A stretch of 64,000 bases of DNA from Isoetes taiwanensis (taxonomy: Eukaryota; Streptophyta; Lycopodiopsida; Isoetales; Isoetaceae): the NCBI GenBank assembly GCA_021234155.1, contig JAJEKV010000046.1, positions 8,997,012 through 9,061,011 of the forward strand, given 5' to 3'. How positions within the stretch are numbered: the first letter of the stretch is position 1; every line of letters starts with the position of its first letter. A model generated the notes under the pieces. It saw only the letters and a list, made by a program, of their open reading frames with translations, was not told where the DNA came from and made no database searches. Position numbers and translations under genes: made by a program. Positions 1 through 10,707 of this stretch are shown here, piece after piece.

Positions 1-99
1 TTTTCACTCTTGTGTTTTTATTTTTCACTCTTGTGCAGGAGCGATGCGCAGCTCTGATTTTTGCCTCGAAACGTGGGTTTTTATGGGAACGTTTAGCAG

Positions 100-230
100 C
101 CTACGTTTGTCCAAGCCCCTTGCCGAGGGCTTATCGCTAGGGTTCTTCCTCGAAAACCCGAAAGGGCGAGGTTTTTTAATCCCGGCAATAAGCTCTCGGC
201 AGGTACACAAGCCAACATCCATAGCAAACC
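100..230 (+). repeat. LINE-A 3'-UTR-like remnant
   Basis: The stretch with TTCCTCGAAAACCC, GGGCGAGG and TTTTTTAATC resembles the 3' UTR of the LINE-A copies at about 16805-16860 and 50395-50440 (TTTTTCCCTCGAACACCC, GGGCGGGG, TTTTTTAATC). The (TATTC)n tail is absent. It is a decayed relative or a more distant subfamily. Nothing else recognisable lies in 1-560. Confidence 0.4.
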
Positions 231-605
231 TTTCATTTTTTGGGGTCCAGGTGTTATAACTGGATATTCCCTATGTTTTTCATTTTTTTGGGTAGCCTGC
301 GATGTGCAACTACCCACTTTATACCATTGTAGAAAAACTGCTGAGATGAATGAAAAGCCTAGCCAGCGGGATGTTGTTGTTTTCATGCGAGTCGCAGAGC
401 AAGAATCTATTAGACCATACAATCCAAGGGCAATCCATTGTTGCACTAGCATCTTGTTTATTATAGACTAAATCAATAAACCACCACCAAATCAACAGTT
501 GTGGTATAAACAATATGATGCTTCCTTATATATTTAGCACCAAATTCATTGCTAAAAGGTGCAAAACTTGATGTATGGAAGAACTTGATGTCGGCAAAAA
601 AATTT

Positions 606-709
606 TCGATGAAATTTTTTGGCGGCCGCCAACTGACTTGGCGGGCCGCGAGGGGCGGAGCCACTAGCAGCACCCACAGGTCAGCTGGAAGCCGCCAGAA
701 AATTTCAAG
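606..709. repeat. Imperfect inverted repeat (hairpin)
   Basis: A left arm beginning GAAATTTTTTGGCGGC and ending AACTGAC pairs imperfectly with a right arm beginning GTCAGCTGG and ending AGAAAATTTC, roughly 22 of 27 positions. A GC-rich loop lies between. A TATAAAG motif follows at about 736. This could be the end of a small transposon or a promoter region. No ORF is convincing between 230 and 1780; the rest of that stretch is AT-rich and unremarkable. Confidence 0.35.
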
Positions 710-1799
710 CGAAATTTCCTTAGTGATGAAAATTCTATAAAGGGAGCTCGAAATTTGTCCCCAATTTTCTTCTTCCAGTTGTTTTCTGGCAGATTCTGCT
801 GGCGGTATTGTTTAACCTGGTATGACAGATCAAGTGCGCTGCTTAGTCTGGGAGGGCAGATCGGGTACAACCACAGCTGCAATCAGATGGAGATCGACTG
901 ATTTTTTCATGTCGACTGATTTTTTCACGTTGAAAGAAATGGGCTATTTGGGGGCAAAATTTCAAGCCCTCTTTTTTTTTATGAGGGATGGAAACTGAGA
1001 AGCACATTCCAGAGGATCCCGCAACCATGTTAGCCAGAAGTGGGCTCTAGAATGTGCGACCCAGTTCCTCCCACTAAGAACATAGAAACTAGGGATTGAG
1101 CAGATTTACCTAGAAAGCGCATTTCAGGGGTCCTGGCATGTTAGTCAGGAGCAGGTAGTTCTATCTGTTCGAGGAATTATAGGCCTCACAATATTATTAT
1201 TTAGATATTAACTTATTTACTAGTAATGGATGCCCTTTGTGTTGTATTGAAGGCCTTGACTATGTAGTCGAATTATTAAATTTGAATGGCATGTATATGA
1301 TGGTTGTCTCATGGCATCTTAGTTGCATGCCAATGTATTGGAACTAAGAGTATGCTTTTGTGTGTAATGAGATGAAATGTTTAGATGAATACTCGTGCCT
1401 TGTAACATGTATACACCAAGATATTTGAGCCAATTTTATTTCATTGTTACTTTTACGTGGCAGTTGTAGAAGGACATACTCTAAGATTAAAGCTGGATTG
1501 AAGAGGAAGTATTGCTTGCCTTTCATAGATTTTAGCGTAGCAATCGTTAGGATTGTTGCATCATGTGTAAAGTACATGAATCATACAACACCCTAAAAAT
1601 ACATCATCATCGAAGAGCACATGCTAAGTTAAAATAAGTTGAGTTAAAAGAGTATTATTTCAAGTATGGTTGAGGTTTTATTGCCTGATAACGTTATTAG
1701 TTAATACAGAGATATTATGTGATCTATTTATCTATGATCAATTTTCTATGAATCTAAAGCATGTTGAACGAAAGCAAGGAAGATGGAACCAACGGAGAA

Positions 1800-2228
1800 A
1801 TTTTGGAAATCATGCTCATTGGATAAGTCTATCAATATGTTGAACTAAAGAAATGAAGATTTTGGAAATCATGCTCATTGGATAAGTCCATTAGTTCATT
1901 TACATAATTTACACCTAAGTAGTGCAAATGAAGAGATCTTGGAAACCATGCTCATTGGATAAATCCATCAATTCATTCACATAATGCCCCCTATTATTAA
2001 AAGAAATAATGGTGGGAAACTTTGGCATTTCTTAGCATATTGGTAATTGGTATAAGTACCAATTCAAATTGCTTACATCCACCTAATGTTAAAAGGAACA
2101 ATGGTATGGATGTTTGTCGATTTTGGAAATATGCGTATTGAATAAGTTGATCAATTTATTTATTCACATAATTAGACCTAATATTAAAAGGAACAATGGT
2201 GTGGATGTTTATCGAGTTTTAACTCATT
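1800..2228 (+). repeat. Degenerate short-period repeats abutting LINE-A
   Basis: The phrase GCTCATTGGATAA recurs near 1815, 1872 and 1950, and a diverged version is near 2130. The phrase CCTAATRTTAAAAGGAACA recurs near 2083 and 2170. The second phrase reappears inverted at 28940-28995, again next to a LINE of the same type, so it belongs to a dispersed element rather than a unique sequence. Confidence 0.55.
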
Positions 2229-3070
2229 AGCATATGGAGGTGCGGGCGCCCATCTCATGCATCACACAATCCGGCAACTCATATATGCTGACGGTGTCAA
2301 CCTCCTGGCCTATACTCCAGAGGACAAGCAACGTCACTTGGATGCTCTTGACACTTTTTGCCGATTCACTGGCATGCGAGTTAACCTGGCCAAAACTAGG
2401 GTGCTGCTAGTTTCATCATCTCGTCAGCCAAGGCTTCCCTCTTTCACTTACCAGGGACAAGACGTAGAGGTGGCTCCGACCTACAAGTACTTGGGGATCG
2501 AGTTCTCTACTACCACCCATTGGGATACTGCCATCAGGTTGCGGGTCACGGGGGTTTGGAAAGCACTATATGCCATGCAGAACAATAGCCACAAGGCAGA
2601 GTTGTATGCCTGGGGCCACCAGTCACACTTGTTTTGGGTCTTGGTCGAGTCAGTCCTTTTGTATGGGGCAGAAGTGTGGGGTCCGGTGATATCCCTCAAC
2701 ACCCTCGAGCAAGTGCAGAAAGCCTTCTTGGCACGAGCCCTTGGGGTAAAGTCCACAGTTCCATACTAGATCCTACTCTAGGAGACAGGTTCTACCCCTT
2801 CAACGGGCTACATTAGAATGCCATATCATTTACTTCCAGAAGGTGGTCGCTATGGGTGATACACGTTTGCCCAACCTTGCTTTAGCCATGGCAATGGGTC
2901 CCCAATGCCTGAAAGCCTGCTGGAAGGACAAGCAAGCTCAGTGGTTCTCACGCTGGGGTGTACAGGCAAATAGATGCGTCCATGTAAGGATAAAGAAAGA
3001 TCACAAGGCACTTAAGCTGTACCTAGATGCTACTTTCCTTCGCAAGCTCTGGGATGCAGATGCTCTGACG
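2229..3070 (+). pseudogene. LINE-A reverse transcriptase, C-terminal half (upstream piece)
   Basis: The open stretch 2257-2769 encodes the palm and connection region of a non-LTR reverse transcriptase. The catalytic Y-A-D-D box appears as IYADG near residue 10, so the second aspartate is lost. It is followed by FCRFTGMRVNLAKT, YKYLGIEF and LLYGAEVWGP, which recur in the other LINE-A copies. A stop and frameshift near 2769 break the frame, and 2843-3070 resumes with LALAMAMGPQCLK and FLRKLWDADALT. The reading resumes at 16357 with THVKLAHYQ, so this is the 5' piece of a LINE interrupted by TE-1. It is not functional. Confidence 0.85.
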
Positions 3071-3110
3071 GGGCCTCGCATGCTACGGGTGGCATAAATG
3101 ACGCCATTTT
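3071..3110 (+). repeat. TE-1 left terminal inverted repeat
   Basis: This end starts GGGCCTCGCATGCTACGG and runs to CATTTTTAG. It is preceded by the target duplication (C)TGACG. The partner is at the right end of TE-1. Confidence 0.65.
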
Positions 3111-3270
3111 TAGCCCTAAATAATAGCGCTAATTAAGGGGGTTCAACTGAATTTTTAAATTTTATTTTAGCACTAAATCCCGCCCATGGGATCCTAAACC
3201 GTCGAACCTTTCCCCCTTTCCTACTTTCTTGGAGTTTCTTGGATCGGATTCAGAAACATAGCTGCTCCCC

Positions 3271-3600
3271 ATCGAGATCCCCGTACTCTGCTTGGTTAAC
3301 TGGCCGGATCAAATTGCTGTGACTGTACTGCTCCTACAGCAGTAATTATCGAAATCCGTTATTTGTACCATTCTAAACAATTGCGAGTCATTAGATTCAA
3401 CAAAATCCCCAATCGAGATCCCATTTTCCTGCTTGGTTAACTGGCCAGAGTAAATTGCTGTGACTGTGCTGCTTCCACAGCAGTAATTATCAAATTCGGT
3501 TATTTGTACCATTCTAAACAATCGATTGCCAGACAATCGAGATCCCATTACCCTGCTTTGTAAAGAGCTCGGATCAAATTGCTCATCTGAACAATTTCCC
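3271..3600. repeat. Tandem repeat, about 2.4 units of 124-141 bp
   Basis: ATCGAGATCCC starts units at 3271, 3412 and 3536. Each unit carries CTGCTTGGTTAACTGGCC or a variant, AAATTGCTGTGACTG and TTTGTACCATTCTAAACAA. The array sits just inside the left end of TE-1 and upstream of the plus-strand gene, as subterminal repeats do in many DNA transposons. From 3830 to 4310 the sequence is also rich in TTAGCA and TGCTAA words. Confidence 0.7.
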
Positions 3601-4367
3601 AGACTCAAGAAAAGTTGTTTTAGTGGTAAGCATCTAATCTTTGTTGACAAATCTTTGGGAATGGTAAATAATATGGAAATGGTTTCATTCTATTATATTT
3701 CATGCTTCTATATTGAAGACAAAGGTTAATGTAGCAGGTGTAGAGGATTGCATTCCAGGTGTGGAGAATTTTTTGGGCTTGGTATCGTGGAAAGTACACC
3801 TTAGTAATGTTTGGTCGCGTGCAAGTTCATTCCCTGTTTGATGCTAACGAGTTTAGCATTTGGTACTATGTTTGCGACAATCGGTTAGCAAATTATGCTA
3901 ACAGGTTATATTGGTACTATGTTTCAGCGAGTGCAGTACTTGCTAGTTAGTATGTCTTTGTGTACCCGAAGTTACTTAGTGATTTCGTGATTTAGACTAT
4001 GTTTGCGAGCAACATTTGCTAAGTAGCAGGTTACATTAAGAACGCGAATTTTGTGCTACACTTGCAGGCTCAAATTGTTATTAGCGGCGGTTGCTAAGAA
4101 GATGAAGTTCATTGCTAAGTTAGAAAGAGTTAGCTGCTATTTAGCATGACATGCTAAGCATTTGCTATTTTGCAGACAGTAGGCCCAAGGTAATTGGTGT
4201 TCATGACAATTAGTAATTATTTGGAAAAAGTAGCAGTTCATTGCTAAGCTCTTAGAGTTAGTACTATTCAGGAAACTTAGTGCTATGATTTGGATTGGTT
4301 TAGTTTTTTGCAGACACAATGAAGAACTTCCAGTGATATATAATTTCAAAGCTGGTGCAGGGATAGA

Positions 4368-5051
4368 ATGGCAACAAAAAAAACTCAACCTAAAGTGACC
4401 ATAGACGAAGAGGAAGCAAGGAGGATGTTTGACACATCTGTGTTGCCTTCTGAGGGCATGACCTCTTCAGATGTAAGAAAGACAGATGTGGCTGAAGATG
4501 AGATAAGCAAAATATTTGGTTGTGTAAAACTGGTGGGTACCAAGCAAATTTATAAGTCTAGTCGAATGAATCCACTATTTATGGATCAGTTTATGAACAT
4601 CTATAGAAGATGTTACCAAAGAACTGATGTTTGTGTTGGAGAGATTGGGAAGTTTTTTGCACGGGCATTCACTTTGCATGTGAGAGGACAAAAGATTAAC
4701 TGGCAGTCATTTGTGGTTGCTAAGGTTGAGAAAGAAGATGAGTATGAGTCCTCATTTCCTCATACAAACGTTGTTGGTTGTGTAGTGGACTATTCTGTCA
4801 TCAACTCCTTAATTGCTGGCTTAGATAAGCAGAAGGATGACTTGAATGTTAGAGTTAAAAGTGCACCGGTGAAAATGAAGGAAAAAAAGGAAGTTGTGGA
4901 AGAAGTGCGCATTCTGGTGGATGCTTTGCAAAACAAAGAAATTGAGCACTCCAGTGTCATTACATTCTTGTCGTCAATGCTGGTTTCCAAGGAAAATGAA
5001 CTTTTGGAGGCGACAACAGCATACAAGAGTACGGAGGAAATTCACAAAGGG
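4368..5051 (+). CDS. First exon of the TE-1 plus-strand gene, 228 codons
   Basis: The ATG at 4368 opens 228 codons that end in phase at a GTAATT donor (5052). Residues 1-60 are hydrophilic with an acidic patch (IDEEEARR). Residues 60-150 look globular, with KIFGCVKLVGTK, FMNIYRRCYQ and RGQKINWQSFVVAKV. Residues 155-225 are rich in Lys and Glu with a heptad-like pattern (KMKEKKEVVEEVR), which suggests a coiled coil. I know no family match. Reading past the donor gives only a hydrophobic tail before a stop, so splicing to 5135 (CKIEEHRLQ) is the better model. Confidence 0.6.
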
Positions 5052-5134
5052 GTAATTGCTAATGACCTTTGCAATTACATAGTGCTCAATAATTTTTCTT
5101 TCTGCTTCATCATTCTTTTTATTTTTAAACAAAG

Positions 5135-5491
5135 TGTAAGATCGAAGAACATAGACTCCAACCAAGGCTAGAGAAGTTGAAAGAAATAGCTTCATCTCTA
5201 AATAAGATGTCTGGACTGCAACTCAACCTTCCATTTTTGGAACATCTAAAATTCTCTACCGTAGCATTTGCAAAATTACAAAGTTGTTCTTTCTGTACAT
5301 ATGCCTATGACCCACTTTGTGTCTCAGCCATTGTTGCACATTGCATGCACAGTTTTCATCCAATTTGCGCTTACGTATGTTTCTCAAAGAGATCAACTTG
5401 TCCCTCTTATGAGAGCCAGATGCCTCATAATTGGTTCAGGTCCATTGGACTTCCGTGTAGATCTCAAGACCGAATCAAGCCCCAATTATAG
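5135..5491 (+). CDS. RING-like Cys/His-rich exon of the TE-1 gene
   Basis: An AAAG acceptor at 5134 puts CKIEEHRLQPRLEKLKEIA in frame with a Cys/His-rich segment: CSFCTYAYD, then HCMHSFHPIC, then CPSYESQMPHNW. The order C-x2-C, C-x-H-x2-H-x2-C and C recalls a RING or zinc-ribbon fold. The last pair is incomplete, so zinc binding is a guess. The frame stops at 5491 and the next stretch (IECTKDPSLSTPADLEEPD) is in another frame. Either a small intron (a TGTAG acceptor lies near 5458) or a frameshift separates them. Confidence 0.5.
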   Translation, partial: CKIEEHRLQPRLEKLKEIASSLNKMSGLQLNLPFLEHLKFSTVAFAKLQSCSFCTYAYDPLCVSAIVAHCMHSFHPICAYVCFSKRSTCPSYESQMPHNWFRSIGLPCRSQDRIKPQL

Positions 5492-5662
5492 TGCAAAGGT
5501 CGCCCATTGAATGCACTAAAGATCCATCATTAAGCACACCTGCTGACTTGGAGGAGCCTGATATAATTATGCAATCCATTGAAGATTGCACTTTATTATC
5601 TTCCACAAGCCCAAACTTGAAGAGAGACAATGCTGAACAAAGTAATAGTTGTAAAAGACTGA

Positions 5663-5844
5663 AAAGTAAGTTATTCTTGTGAAATATAACTACTTTGGAT
5701 TTTTCTTCTATAAGTACTTATTTAGTTTGATAATTTGAATGATGCAGGCTCAAGAAAGTAAGTTATTCTTGTGAAATATAACTACTTTGGATTTTTCTTC
5801 TATAAGTACTTATTTAGTTTGATAATTTGAATGATGCAGGCTCA
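5663..5844 (+). repeat. Tandem duplication of a whole 82-nt intron
   Basis: Two copies of a 92-bp unit lie in direct order and are essentially identical. Each holds a complete intron: GTAAGT donor at 5666 and AG acceptor ending at 5747, then donor at 5758 and acceptor ending at 5839. A 10-nt micro-exon (GCTCAAGAAA) is left between them. Splicing 5666 directly to 5839 keeps the frame (LKS-SSLDISNS). Including the micro-exon shifts the frame and soon meets a stop. Confidence 0.85.
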
Positions 5845-6180
5845 AGTTTGGATATTTCAAACTCTATAGTTGACATTTCTAACAGAATTGAAGACAATGT
5901 TGTGCAAGTAATAGATGAAGAATGTGAAGCAGTGTTGAAGAATATAGATGATTATGTTTCCAATTTGGACAAACGTCGATATTGTGGAGAAGAAGAATCC
6001 CACAGAGGAAGAAACTGATTTGGCATCAGTTGGAGAATCTCCTTCTAAGAATAATTCCAAGCAGGTTTCCTCTAGCAAACGAGCTCCATTCAAATCAATA
6101 CCTAAGAAACTAAGGTGATTCTAGTGTGTTTCTTTCTGCATGTTGTACTGATATAATTTCTCTAATAGTTGTCATTGCAC

Positions 6181-6760
6181 AGTGCTAGTGTTGTTGGCAA
6201 GAAGCTTTTGGTTATTGAGCCAAAGGATTTCCTGTACAAGGTTTTCAAAAAGGCTAAAGCAGTACCTGATGTGGTGGAAGGTGTCCAACTTCTTCCATCA
6301 AGAAAGGAGGTTCTTCTTTGTCGGGCCGAGGCGGTCACGCTTCATGCAATTAGGCCATCGAACATTTTGCTGTTAGTATATGGTCTTTCAATCACTCAGT
6401 GATTAGCTGCCTGAGGTTTTTCATTCCTCAGTCCTTAGTGGATAAGTTTCTTTTCAAATGATAGTGCATCCTTTGAAAATGAAAGGAGGAACTTCTTGCT
6501 ACATCAAAAAACTCACAAAAGTTTATGAGAAATGTCCAGAATTTAGCATGAGGACAACTTTGCTGATTGATCCTTACAGGTACGTGAATTTTAAGAATAA
6601 TGCAGATTTCTGCATCACACCAAGGTCCTTTGTGCCTGACATAAATGACGGTGATTACCTGTTGAAGACTATGGTACCTTACTTGGAGAAGCTAATAACA
6701 GAAGTGAACGTAATTGCTTATGTATGCGAGGTCCGTGCATTTTCAAATCGAAGATGATGA
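6181..6760 (+). pseudogene. FCP1/NIF-type phosphatase C-terminal-like exons
   Basis: Exon 6181-6375 encodes GKKLLVIEPKDFLYKVFKKA, and exon 6458-6730 encodes CYIKKLTKVYEKC, TLLIDPYRYVNFKNN, CITPRSFVPDINDGDYL and MVPYLEKLI. The order of a hydrophobic strand plus D-x-Y, a proline-arginine step, D-DYL and PYLE-L is what is known for the C-terminal half of FCP1-homology (HAD) phosphatases. The catalytic DxDxT motif is not present in these exons. A canonical stop follows at 6755-6757. Function is unproven. Confidence 0.45.
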
Positions 6761-6774
6761 GAAAAGCACAAAAG

Positions 6775-7410
6775 TGTTGGAGGTACTAAAGACCATGGAC
6801 TTGTCCTAAACTGTTGTATATTTTTTTAATATTAGATCCCTTTTTTATTGTTTGGTGTTTATCAACACCACAAACGTTTAAAGAACTTTATAATTCTCTG
6901 GTATGCAGTTCCCGTTATAGTGGGCTCAAATATCCCGCATGCTTTGGCCACAAAATATCGCCAAAACAGCAACCCCAAAATTAGCACAAACCTAACACAA
7001 AGTTAGCAATATCCCACATGCATATATCACAAAATTCGTGCGCATATATAAATAGTTTTTTGCTGCTTCATTGAAGAGTGTGGATAGAGATTAGATGATG
7101 AAAAGTTATGGCTCTCTGACTTGTAATCTTTAGTTACAGGCCAGAGTGTCATGACCTTTCAAGATGTAATCCTCGTCCACCCTTTTTTTTAGTAATGGCT
7201 TCAAATATCCCACATGCATTCAATGTTCCACATGTTACCAAATCAACAATTGCCAAATCAACAAATGCCAAATGAATGGATTATGTTAAGGCATATTGTG
7301 TACCTATGTATATTATGTTTGGTAAAGCGTGAGTCAACAATTTTCAAGTCAACAAGTGTGAATCACCCCCAACCATTTGGTAAAGCATAAGTCAACAATT
7401 TTGACCTATG
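6775..7410. other. Non-coding, AT-rich part of TE-1
   Basis: No ORF is convincing here. Short phrases recur (ATATCCCACATGCAT-type words near 6930, 7010 and 7205, and AAGTCAACAATTTT near 7340 and 7390). The stretch ends at the poly(T) marking the 3' end of the nested minus-strand L1. Confidence 0.5.
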
Positions 7411-8183
7411 ATTTTTTTTTTCTTTTTTTGAGAGTAAGAATTGGTTTTTCCATTAATCAAGAAAAACAGTACATGGTTGACCTGCTAAAAATAGCATGGA
7501 TCACTGAAACAAAATGTCCCTAGATTTTATCCATCACCAAGAGGTGAGTGGAGAACTGGTCAAAAGATGTAGTCAGAGTTGAAGTTTGACTCGTTATGGT
7601 AGAAGTCAAAATTTTCAAATAACAATCTGTTGGTGATAGAAAAAGAGTCATGACCCCAGCAAAATTCTTCAATCACCTGTACTAGCCAAAACCAAAACAA
7701 GATTAGGAAGCAAGGTTGAGCAAAAGATGTTCAGGTTGGTGGGAATACAATTCCAGGAATTCAGATATAAAATTAAAAGAGTGGCAGGCTTAAGAGCAAA
7801 GGGAGTCCAATTTGGCATTAAAGTATGAGTAGAAAGGTGCAGCAGATCCAAAGATGTAGGTGTCTTCAATCTTCTCAGCAATGTCATCAATGCAAGAGGA
7901 CTCAATTTCACTTAAGCAGAGTAAGGAACCATATAGATCTGCTAGAAGTCTATGCGTATAGTACTGCTCCCTGTATCTTGAGAACTGATTTTCTGACATA
8001 TAATAGTGGTACATAGACAGAAAGTCAAACATGCAGAACATCTGGGTCACTTCTCTGCAGAAGGCTTCAGGTAGACTTGTTTTCTTGCCTATAACAGATT
8101 CGGATCCATTCATGCTGCTCCAGAAAAGCTCAAGTTCTTGATCTGCATCCTTCTTAGTGTCTCCCAACTCCCCAAGGCTTTCT

Positions 8184-8870
8184 TTACATACTCTCAGATA
8201 TGCTAGCATCATCACAAAATACAGAGTTAGAATTAATGACACATAAATTAGATACAAACAAACCAAAAGCCCCCCTAAAAGCACCAATTGAGTCCCACTT
8301 CCTGTTATACTTGTCAGCCAATTTCCTTTTGTGAGCTGTTGCAGTAGATTCAATATCAAGCTGGAAATGCATCTTAATCCAAAAGATAGAGAAGTTCTTT
8401 TTACCATACACAACTCTATTTCTTGCTTTCCAAATATTCCATAAGGCAATGAACATAATAGAATTGGCAAAGGCACAATTGTTTTGAATATAGGTTAAGA
8501 GATTGCCATTAACTTTCATAGGAAAGAGGTAGCCTAGCTTCTCATTAAACCAAGACCAGAAAGAATTAAGCTTAGGACAGAGAAAAATATGATCAGTGCT
8601 CTCTTCCATACTGCAACCAAGCTGGCAGTTTGGAGAAATATTCTCATATCTCCTGGAGGTCATTTGCAGGGTAGAAATACTTTTGTTTGCCAATAACCAG
8701 ATAAAGAAACTCACCTTAGGAAAACAATAAGAGTGCCACACTTCATAAAACAAAATCTTACCATCCTCTTCAGAAATAGACCACTTGGATGATGCTTTTG
8801 AGGGAGCATCAGATTCATTAATGATTGAGTAGATCTTGCTTACCTTATAATGACATTTACCATCTAAGTT
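8184..8870 (-). pseudogene. L1 ORF2 C-terminal zf-RVT-like domain
   Basis: The stretch FYEVWHSYCFPKVSFFIWLLANKS, then CQLGCSMEESTDHIFLCPKLNSFW, then ALWNIWKARNRVV, matches the usual end of plant L1 ORF2: a W-rich segment followed by C-x3-C-x7-H-x4-C. It lies just downstream of the RT reading frame, separated by a stop at about 8871. It was presumably one ORF with the RT before mutation. Confidence 0.75.
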
Positions 8871-10707
8871 CTAGTTAGTTGCTTTAGGCACCATATTATT
8901 AAGCCAAAGGTAAGGAAGAATGGATCTGATATGGTAATATATCTTTCTGTCACTTGAGGTACCTTGCAAAATTCTCCTAAAGGCTGTCCAAGAAATAAAC
9001 TTCCCATCTATGTATAGATCACTCAGGAACCTGAAACCATGGTCAGTCCACTTTTTATAAATTCTTGGGTGCCTCAGGGCCATAACATTGTTTGCATGAT
9101 CACTGAGGATAGGATTCCAGAAAATAGACATTTGAAGATTAAGGTCATGAGGAGCAGCATATTCAAAGCAAGATTGAACTTTATTCCAAGCCACGGTTAT
9201 ATTCCTCATGAGAGGAGAAGTATTAGGACCAGGGTGGAGATTATTGAAGCAGGAATCAGGCATAATATGACTTAAGGAAGGGTGACCATCCGGGTGAGAG
9301 TTTGAAATCCAGAATTTGACAAATTGAGAAGCATGACTAGAATTAGATACAAAAGAATTCCACACATATTTCCCAGCCAGGGCACAGGCCTGTAGATGAA
9401 GGTTCTTACAGCCTAGACCACCAAATTTTTTTGGCTTGGCAACATAATTCCAGCCTACTAAATGAGACCCCTTCCATATGAATCTTCTTACTAATTTCTC
9501 AATTTCCTGATAAGTAGCTTTAGGAGCCACTAGGGCAGAAGAAAAGTAGATGTGGGAACTAGCAAGAACTGAATTAGCAATAATAGTCCTTCCTGCAAAA
9601 GATAGACCCCCTCTAAAATGATTCAACTTCTTGTTAATTCTATCAATGATAGGTTGCCAAAGACCTTTCAAGGAAGGATTAAGAGAGAGAGGCATTCCCA
9701 ACAAAGTAGAAGCTTGATTACAGTTGATAACCTTGATATCAGCAAAGTTTGACTGAATATTATCTCCTATGATCACAGATTTTGCTAGATTTAGATTAAC
9801 ACCAGAAGCAGCTGAGAATTGCTTGATGATTTCCAGAAAAGTTTCAATATTAGAGAGATCAGCATCAAGGAAAGCAAAAGTATCATCAGCATATTGAGAA
9901 ATGGTAAGACAATCCTCACTATTGGGCATTTGAAGACCCTTAATCTCCCCAAGATTTTTAAAATATAGAACTGCCCTTGTTAGCATTTCAGCCACAATTA
10001 AGAAAAGGTATGGAGCAAGGGGGCAGCCCTGCCTAACACCACGAGAAAGGGGGAAGAAATGAGAGGGAGATCCATTAACAATGACAACAGAGTTTGAGTG
10101 AATGTTCAGACCTTGAATCAAATACCTGAGTTTAGGATGAAAGCCAAATTTAGTTCCAATGAAGACCCTCCTTGGCAGTAATATAGTTATCCAAAATAAA
10201 CCTCTTAGATAAGAAAGCAGATTGATAATGTGAAATATTTTTCTGAAGATAATCTTTGATTCTATTGGCAATGACTTTGGCACAAATTTTATAGGAAGTA
10301 TTGGTGAGAGATATAGGTCTCCAATCCGAAAAAGCAGATGGGTTGTCTACTTTAGGGATAAGGGCAATGAGGCCAGCAGAGATAGATGAGTGCAGGTGAT
10401 TAGCTTCCCAAAAGCCCCTTACCATTGAGATAACATCAGCTTTTAAAAGATCCCAGAAGTGGATGTAGAATTCACTAGAAATGCCGTCAGGTCCAAGGGA
10501 CTTGCATTTGCCAAAAGATCTTAAAACCTTAAGAATTTTGTCCTCAGTAGGAGGTACAATAAATGAATCACCCATGGTGTCAATATAAGAAGGGATAATC
10601 TTGTCAATCAGATCAAGGAATTTCCTCTCTCTTGAGGAGCCAATCTGATGAAAGGTAACTTTAGAGAAAAGAGAGGCATAATTGTCATGAAAATATCTTT
10701 GGGTCAT
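8871..10707 (-). pseudogene. L1 ORF2 reverse transcriptase, missing motif A
   Basis: The frame 10707-10150 carries the fingers motifs (SLGPDGISSEFY, GLIALIPKVDNP, WRPISLTNTSYK, SAFLSKRFILDN). The frame 10283-8871 carries RGVRQGCPLAPYLF, then the catalytic box QYADDTFAF, then SGVNLNLAKS and GRTIIANSV. At the join (about 10150-10200) the text passes from NYITAKEG straight to FGFHPK. The block that normally carries the first catalytic aspartate (the K-x-D-x-x-KAFD region) is therefore deleted, and a frameshift sits at the same place. A reverse transcriptase lacking motif A cannot be active. Confidence 0.8.

Larger units (their letters stand above)
4368..6770 (+). pseudogene. Unidentified multi-exon gene inside TE-1 (coiled coil, RING-like cluster, FCP1-like tail)
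   Basis: Six or more exons can be followed on the plus strand: 4368-5051, 5135-5491, about 5500-5665, 5840-6114, 6181-6375 and 6458-6730. Most have plausible GT-AG borders. The parts are an N-terminal unknown region, a charged coiled coil, a Cys/His-rich RING-like segment, an acidic linker and a C-terminal block that resembles the end of FCP1/NIF-type phosphatases. Frame changes near 5450-5490 and near 5975 suggest decay, unless unusual splicing repairs them. Its position between the TE-1 ends means it is either encoded by the transposon or captured from the host. I do not recognise the whole protein and assign no function. Confidence 0.5.

Noticed and set aside
5135-5491. A bona fide RING E3 ubiquitin ligase
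   Set aside because: The Cys/His pattern is incomplete and spacing is irregular, so only a RING-like description is supported.
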